Below the pieces are notes generated by a model that ran no database searches, had not been told where the DNA came from, and saw nothing but the letters and a program-made list of their open reading frames with translations. A stretch of 64,000 bases of DNA, from assembly GCF_002885955.2 (NCBI RefSeq), contig NZ_POQS01000003.1, forward strand, positions 260,902 to 324,901, in the 5' to 3' direction. Positions 60,270-64,000 of the stretch are shown here, piece by piece. How positions within the stretch are numbered: position 1 is the stretch's first letter; each line of letters opens with the position of its first letter. The position numbers were made by a program, and so were the translations under genes. This DNA is from Achromobacter pulmonis. GTDB taxonomy: Bacteria > Pseudomonadota > Gammaproteobacteria > Burkholderiales > Burkholderiaceae_B.

Positions 60270-61852
60270 GCCTGGCCGGCGGCCGGGACCTGCACGGGCA
60301 GCCGGAACGCGCTTACCGCGCTTTGCAGGCGTTGCGCCTGGGCCTCCAGCGAGGCTGCGGCGGCGGCCGCCTGTTCGACCAGCGCCGCGTTCTGCTGCGT
60401 CACGTGGTCCATCTGCGTCAGCGCGGTGTTCACCTGGCCGATGCCGGCCGCCTGTTCATGCGAGGCGCCGGCGATGTCGCTGACCAGCACGGTCAGGCGT
60501 TCGATGGTCCGCAGGATGTCTTCCATCGTGCGGCCCGCCGTTTCCACCTGGGCCGAGCCGGCCTGCACCGTGGCGCCGGAGGCGTCGAGCAGCTGCTTGA
60601 TTTCCTTGGCCGCGCCCGCGCTGCGCTGCGCCAGCGAGCGGACTTCGGCCGCGACCACCGCGAAGCCCTTGCCCTCCGCGCCCGCGCGCGCCGCCTCCAC
60701 CGCCGCGTTCAGCGCCAGGATGTTGGTCTGGAACGCGATGCCGTCGATGACGCCGACGATGTCCTCGATGCGCCCGGCGTCCTGGGAGATCTCGCGCATG
60801 GTCGCCACCGCCTGCCGCACCGCGTCCGCGCCGCGCCCGACCACCTCGCTGGCCTCGGCGGCCATGCGGTTGGCCTGCTGCGCGTTGTCGGCGTTGCTGG
60901 TGACGGTGGACAGCAGCTGCTCCATGCTGGCGGCGGTCTGCTCCAGCGAGGCCGCCTGCTGTTCGGTGCGGCTGGACAAGTGCTGGTTGCCGGCGGCGAT
61001 TTCGCTGGAGCCCGTATTGATTTCGACCACGCCGTCGCGGACCGCGCGCACGGTGCGCGCCAGGCTGTCCTGCATGTCGCGGATGTACGGAATGATCTGG
61101 CCCACGCAATTGCCGCCGAACAGCGGTATGGGGGCGGTCAGGTCGCCGTCGGCGATGCGGCGGAAGTGCGCCCGGATGTCTTCCAGCGGCCGCTTGACGA
61201 AGGCCACCACATAACGGTCGCCGAGCACGAGCAGCAGCAGACAGACGCCCAGCACCGCGCCCATGCCGGTATAGGCCATCTGGCGCCTGGCCGCGGCTTC
61301 CTGCAGCAGTTGCGCCTCGTGCTCCCTGGCGTAGGCGCCATAGGTTTCGACGCTCTCGGCATAGGCCCGGCTGGCCGCGGCCACGTCGCCGTCGGCCTGG
61401 CGGCGGGCCTGCGCGACGTCGCCGGCGGCCAGCTGCTGGCGTTGTGCGGCGAGGGCGCGGCCGACCACGGCTTCGTAGCCGGCCTGCAGCGCGGTCAGCA
61501 GGGCGGCGGGCGTGTCTGTCCTGGCCTGATCCATGAACGCCGCCTGCTGCCTGCCGGCTTCGCCGAGCGCGGCGTCGACCAGGCGCGCGTCTTCGTCGGC
61601 GTGGGCGGACCCGCCTTCGCCCAGGTCCTGCAGCTGATGGGCCAGGCCCAGCCGCGCGGCCGCGATGCGGTCGTTGATGCGGGACAGCGCCGTGACGTCC
61701 TGCAGGAGCGCGTTGCTGGCGCCCAGCGCCTGTCCGGCGTGGCGCAGTCCGTTGATGCTGATGGCCGACAGGCCGGCGAGCAGGACGCTGATCGCGAGCA
61801 GGGCGCTCAGGATCATGCGGCGGATCGTGATATCTCTCAGAAACCTTTTCAT
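60248..61852 (-). CDS. Methyl-accepting chemotaxis protein (Tar/Tsr type)
   Basis: A 534-aa chemoreceptor: N-terminal membrane segment ([20 protein letters not shown]), a ~150-residue periplasmic four-helix sensor (~32-190), a second membrane segment ([20 protein letters not shown]), HAMP domain and a long signalling coiled coil with the conserved hairpin tip [40 protein letters not shown]. Methylation regions ([20 protein letters not shown]) are present. No C-terminal NWETF pentapeptide for CheR. It converges on hutI with a 22-base overlap; ligand unknown. Confidence 0.94.
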   Translation of the reverse strand: MKRFLRDITIRRMILSALLAISVLLAGLSAISINGLRHAGQALGASNALLQDVTALSRINDRIAAARLGLAHQLQDLGEGGSAHADEDARLVDAALGEAGRQQAAFMDQARTDTPAALLTALQAGYEAVVGRALAAQRQQLAAGDVAQARRQADGDVAAASRAYAESVETYGAYAREHEAQLLQEAAARRQMAYTGMGAVLGVCLLLLVLGDRYVVAFVKRPLEDIRAHFRRIADGDLTAPIPLFGGNCVGQIIPYIRDMQDSLARTVRAVRDGVVEINTGSSEIAAGNQHLSSRTEQQAASLEQTAASMEQLLSTVTSNADNAQQANRMAAEASEVVGRGADAVRQAVATMREISQDAGRIEDIVGVIDGIAFQTNILALNAAVEAARAGAEGKGFAVVAAEVRSLAQRSAGAAKEIKQLLDASGATVQAGSAQVETAGRTMEDILRTIERLTVLVSDIAGASHEQAAGIGQVNTALTQMDHVTQQNAALVEQAAAAAASLEAQAQRLQSAVSAFRLPVQVPAAGQAYAALAA

Positions 61853-61983
61853 GTGTCGTTCCCAGGTACGGCAAGGAGGCTGCTGACCCGGCAACGGCAA
61901 GGCGTCATCAGATATTTAGGCGCTGTTTCATAATTTACGTATGTGTCGATTTAATGCGCAAATAGCAGCAAGATCGCGAAACA

Positions 61984-63408
61984 TTATTGCGAGTTAGCGT
62001 GTTTTGGCGCGGATTCGGCATCGAGGTCCGGCGCGCTGAACCGCAGCCGCGAGAAGCTGGCGATGCTGGCCAGCGCGGCGCACAAGGCGCCCAGCCAGAG
62101 CGCGATGACGGCGCCCCGCGCGCCCGAGATATTGAAACAGGCCGCCACCAGCGCCGCGCCCGAGGCCTGGCCCAGCAGGCGCACGGTGCCGATCATGCCG
62201 CTGGCGCCGCCGGCCCGCGACGCCGGCGCCGACATCATGATGGCGCGCAGGTTGGGCGACTGGAAGAAGCCGAATCCGGCGCCGCACAAGGCCATGCGCC
62301 AGGCGATGTCCCACACTGGCGGGTCGGGCGGCATCAGGGCCAGCAGCGCCAGGCCCGGCGCCATCAGCGCCAGCCCCACGCCGCCCAGCACGCCGGCGGG
62401 ATAGCGGTCGGACAGCCGCCCCGCGATGGGCGCCATCAGGGCCACCACCACCGGCCAGGGCGTGATCAGGAAACCCGTCTCCACCTGGGTGTAGCCCAGC
62501 GTGGTCTGCAGCAGGAAGGGCAGGGACACGAAGGCCAGCGCCTGGGCCGCGAAGGCGCAGACGGCGGTGGCGGCCGACAGCGCGAACAGCGGCCGGCGCA
62601 GCAGGTCCACGGCCAGGATGGGAGCGGGGTGGCCCGCCTGCCGCCACATCAGCAGGGCCAGGCTGGCGGCCGAGACGCCCCATTCCAGCGCCACCCGCGC
62701 GGGCGCTGCGCCTTGCGCCAGTTCATTGACGCCCAGCACGAACAGGCCGAGCGTCAGCGCGCACAAGAGCGCGGCCAGGCCGTCGAAGCCGTGGCGCGCG
62801 CGGGTGGTGCCCGGCAGGCCGCGCAGGCCCAGCACCGTGCACAGGATGCCGACGGGCACGCTGATCAGGAACAGCCAGTGCCAGGAGCCCAGCAGCAGGA
62901 TGGCCGAGGCCACCGTGGGGCCGGCCGCGAAGGACAGGCCCACCACCATGGCGTTCAGGCCCAGGCCGCGGCCCAGCAGGTGCGAGGGATAGATGAAGCG
63001 CAGCAGCGCGCCATTGACGCTCATCACGCCGGCCGCGCCCAGGCCCTGCAGCACGCGCGAGGCCACCAGGGCCGGCAGCGACGGCGCCAGCCCGCTGGTC
63101 AGCGCGGTCAGCGTGTAGACCGCCAGGCCCACCATGAAGACGCGGCGGTGGCCCAGGATCTCGCCCAGCGCCGCGGCGGGCAGCAGGCCCGCCACCATGG
63201 CCAGCTGATAGCCGCTGACCACCCAGATGGAGGCCGCGTCGCTGGCGCCCAGGTCGCGGGCGATGGTGGGCAGCGCGGTATTGGAGATGACGGTGTCCAG
63301 GCTGGTCATGCACAGCGCCAGCATGACGGCCAGCAGCGCGCCCAGGCGCTCCGAGGCCGGCAGGCCGACGCCGGCGGGATAGACGGTGTTGCGAGAGAAG
63401 GTGAGCAT
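61984..63408 (-). CDS. MFS transporter, DHA2 (14-TM) family
   Basis: A 474-aa drug-resistance-type facilitator. TM1 ALLAVMLALCMTSLDTVISN with TALPTIARDLGAS is the D1 motif of DHA2 pumps; LVASRVLQGLGAAGVMSVNG and LSFAAGPTVASAILLLGSWH (motif C-like) follow. About 14 membrane segments by eye. It begins 7 bases downstream of the next MFS gene's stop on the minus strand, so the two transporters probably share an operon. Confidence 0.9.
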   Translation of the reverse strand: MLTFSRNTVYPAGVGLPASERLGALLAVMLALCMTSLDTVISNTALPTIARDLGASDAASIWVVSGYQLAMVAGLLPAAALGEILGHRRVFMVGLAVYTLTALTSGLAPSLPALVASRVLQGLGAAGVMSVNGALLRFIYPSHLLGRGLGLNAMVVGLSFAAGPTVASAILLLGSWHWLFLISVPVGILCTVLGLRGLPGTTRARHGFDGLAALLCALTLGLFVLGVNELAQGAAPARVALEWGVSAASLALLMWRQAGHPAPILAVDLLRRPLFALSAATAVCAFAAQALAFVSLPFLLQTTLGYTQVETGFLITPWPVVVALMAPIAGRLSDRYPAGVLGGVGLALMAPGLALLALMPPDPPVWDIAWRMALCGAGFGFFQSPNLRAIMMSAPASRAGGASGMIGTVRLLGQASGAALVAACFNISGARGAVIALWLGALCAALASIASFSRLRFSAPDLDAESAPKHANSQ

Positions 63409-63415
63409 GTGCCGG

Positions 63416-64000
63416 CTACAGGGATTCGGGGTCGCGGCGCAGCGAGAAGCCCTGCGCCTCGTTCATGGCCAGATAGCTGATGCTGCGCGACACCACCGGC
63501 GGCTTGTCGCCGGCGTGCAGCGCGCGCACCTTGTCCAGCACCATCTTGTCGGCCAGCGTCATGCGGTCGGTCATGCGCAGGTACTGCATCCAGCTTTCCA
63601 CCAGGAACGCCTCGCGCCAGACGCCGTCGCGCTCCAGGTCGCGAAACAGCTGCCATTGCTGCGCGCCGTTGCGCAGCCGCATGAGGCGCAAGGGGCGCGC
63701 GGCCTGGATGAGCTCCGACAGCCGCTCGCGCGGGATCTGGTATTCAACCGTGACCAGCACGGCGCCGTGCTGGGTGTTGAAGCCGGCCGCGGCCAGCGCC
63801 GGCTCGGTATTGTCGGCGCGCACCAGCGTCTGGGCGTCGACCTGCTCGGGCAGGCGCGACCGGTACAGCAGCGCCACGGTGATGCCCAGCATGATGCCGG
63901 CGGCCGCCAGCGCGCCCGAGACGCCCATGGTCTCGGCGAAGTGGCCCCACATGAACGACCCCGCGGCCAGCCCGCCGAAGATGGCCGTCTGGTACAGCGC
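63416..64000 (-). CDS. MFS_3/EntS-like transporter, C-terminal part (5' end outside window)
   Basis: The frame is open to base 64000, so the N-terminal part lies beyond the window. The visible 194 residues comprise one or two membrane segments (TAIFGGLAAGSFMWGHFAET, GALAAAGIMLGITVALLYRS) and a ~110-residue C-terminal cytosolic domain (VLVTVEYQIPRERLSELIQA, WREAFLVESWMQYLRMTDRM) that looks like an antibiotic-biosynthesis-monooxygenase (ferredoxin-like) fold. That combination is typical of the MFS_3 family (PF05977). Export of a siderophore or drug is possible; no direct evidence. Confidence 0.85.
   Translation of the reverse strand, partial: ALYQTAIFGGLAAGSFMWGHFAETMGVSGALAAAGIMLGITVALLYRSRLPEQVDAQTLVRADNTEPALAAAGFNTQHGAVLVTVEYQIPRERLSELIQAARPLRLMRLRNGAQQWQLFRDLERDGVWREAFLVESWMQYLRMTDRMTLADKMVLDKVRALHAGDKPPVVSRSISYLAMNEAQGFSLRRDPESL

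Overview
The window is a GC-rich stretch (mostly high-60s % G+C by eye, lower in the insertion sequences and in a ~0.5 kb AT-rich block at 3.5-4.0 kb). Gene content points to the Alcaligenaceae, Bordetella or Achromobacter: an orphan Bug-type solute-binding protein, a Vi-antigen capsule locus with a vexL-type lyase as reported for environmental Burkholderiales, and the general repertoire of transporters and aromatic catabolism. Genus is inference; no rRNA or tRNA gene was seen.

Region 1 (1-4.0 kb): the 3' part of a TonB-dependent siderophore receptor, with a complete IS5-family element inserted exactly between its stop codon and its terminator, then an AT-rich leader. Region 2 (4.0-17.4 kb): nine co-directional, tightly packed genes read as tviB-tviD-tviE-vexA-vexB-vexC-vexD-vexE-vexL, a Vi-type capsular polysaccharide operon (sugar-nucleotide dehydrogenase, O-acetyltransferase, polymerase, outer-membrane lipoprotein, ABC permease, ABC ATPase-fold protein, polysaccharide co-polymerase-type protein, lipid-terminus acyltransferase, periplasmic lyase). 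Two features stand out: the VexC homologue has lost every ATPase motif, and the VexB homologue has an extra ~190-residue N-terminal domain. No tviC epimerase or tviA regulator is present here.

Region 3 (17.5-27 kb): an outer-membrane channel-like protein, a quinone-oxidoreductase-like enzyme, a DUF305 membrane protein, an Rmf/CrpP-like small protein, a nucleotidyltransferase, and a LuxR-type regulator divergent from a five-gene aromatic degradation operon (flavin monooxygenase, DUF2783, Bug protein, VOC dioxygenase-like, FAH hydrolase). Region 4 (27-35.6 kb): a tripartite NodT-EmrB-EmrA efflux operon divergent from an AraC regulator, with a large inverted repeat between them; an MFS pump with a near-consensus promoter and an overlapping dyad; an IclR regulator; an exported alpha/beta hydrolase.

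Region 5 (35.8-46.9 kb): YceI protein, a Tat-type exported FMN 2-hydroxyacid oxidase, a membrane protein, a ProP-like symporter, TerC-UspA-spermidine-synthase-like genes, an N-carbamoyl-amino-acid hydrolase with an ornithine-cyclodeaminase-family enzyme, a TPR exported protein and DUF1059. Region 6 (47-54.8 kb): a GTPase gene split by an ISL3-family element in an A8 tract, panB, a two-gene glycan or LPS-type pair, and a UshA-like lipoprotein. Region 7 (54.9-64 kb): frmR-frmA formaldehyde detoxification, hutC-hutH-hutI histidine catabolism (no hutU) with a REP-like palindrome, a chemoreceptor, and two MFS transporters, the last cut by the window edge.
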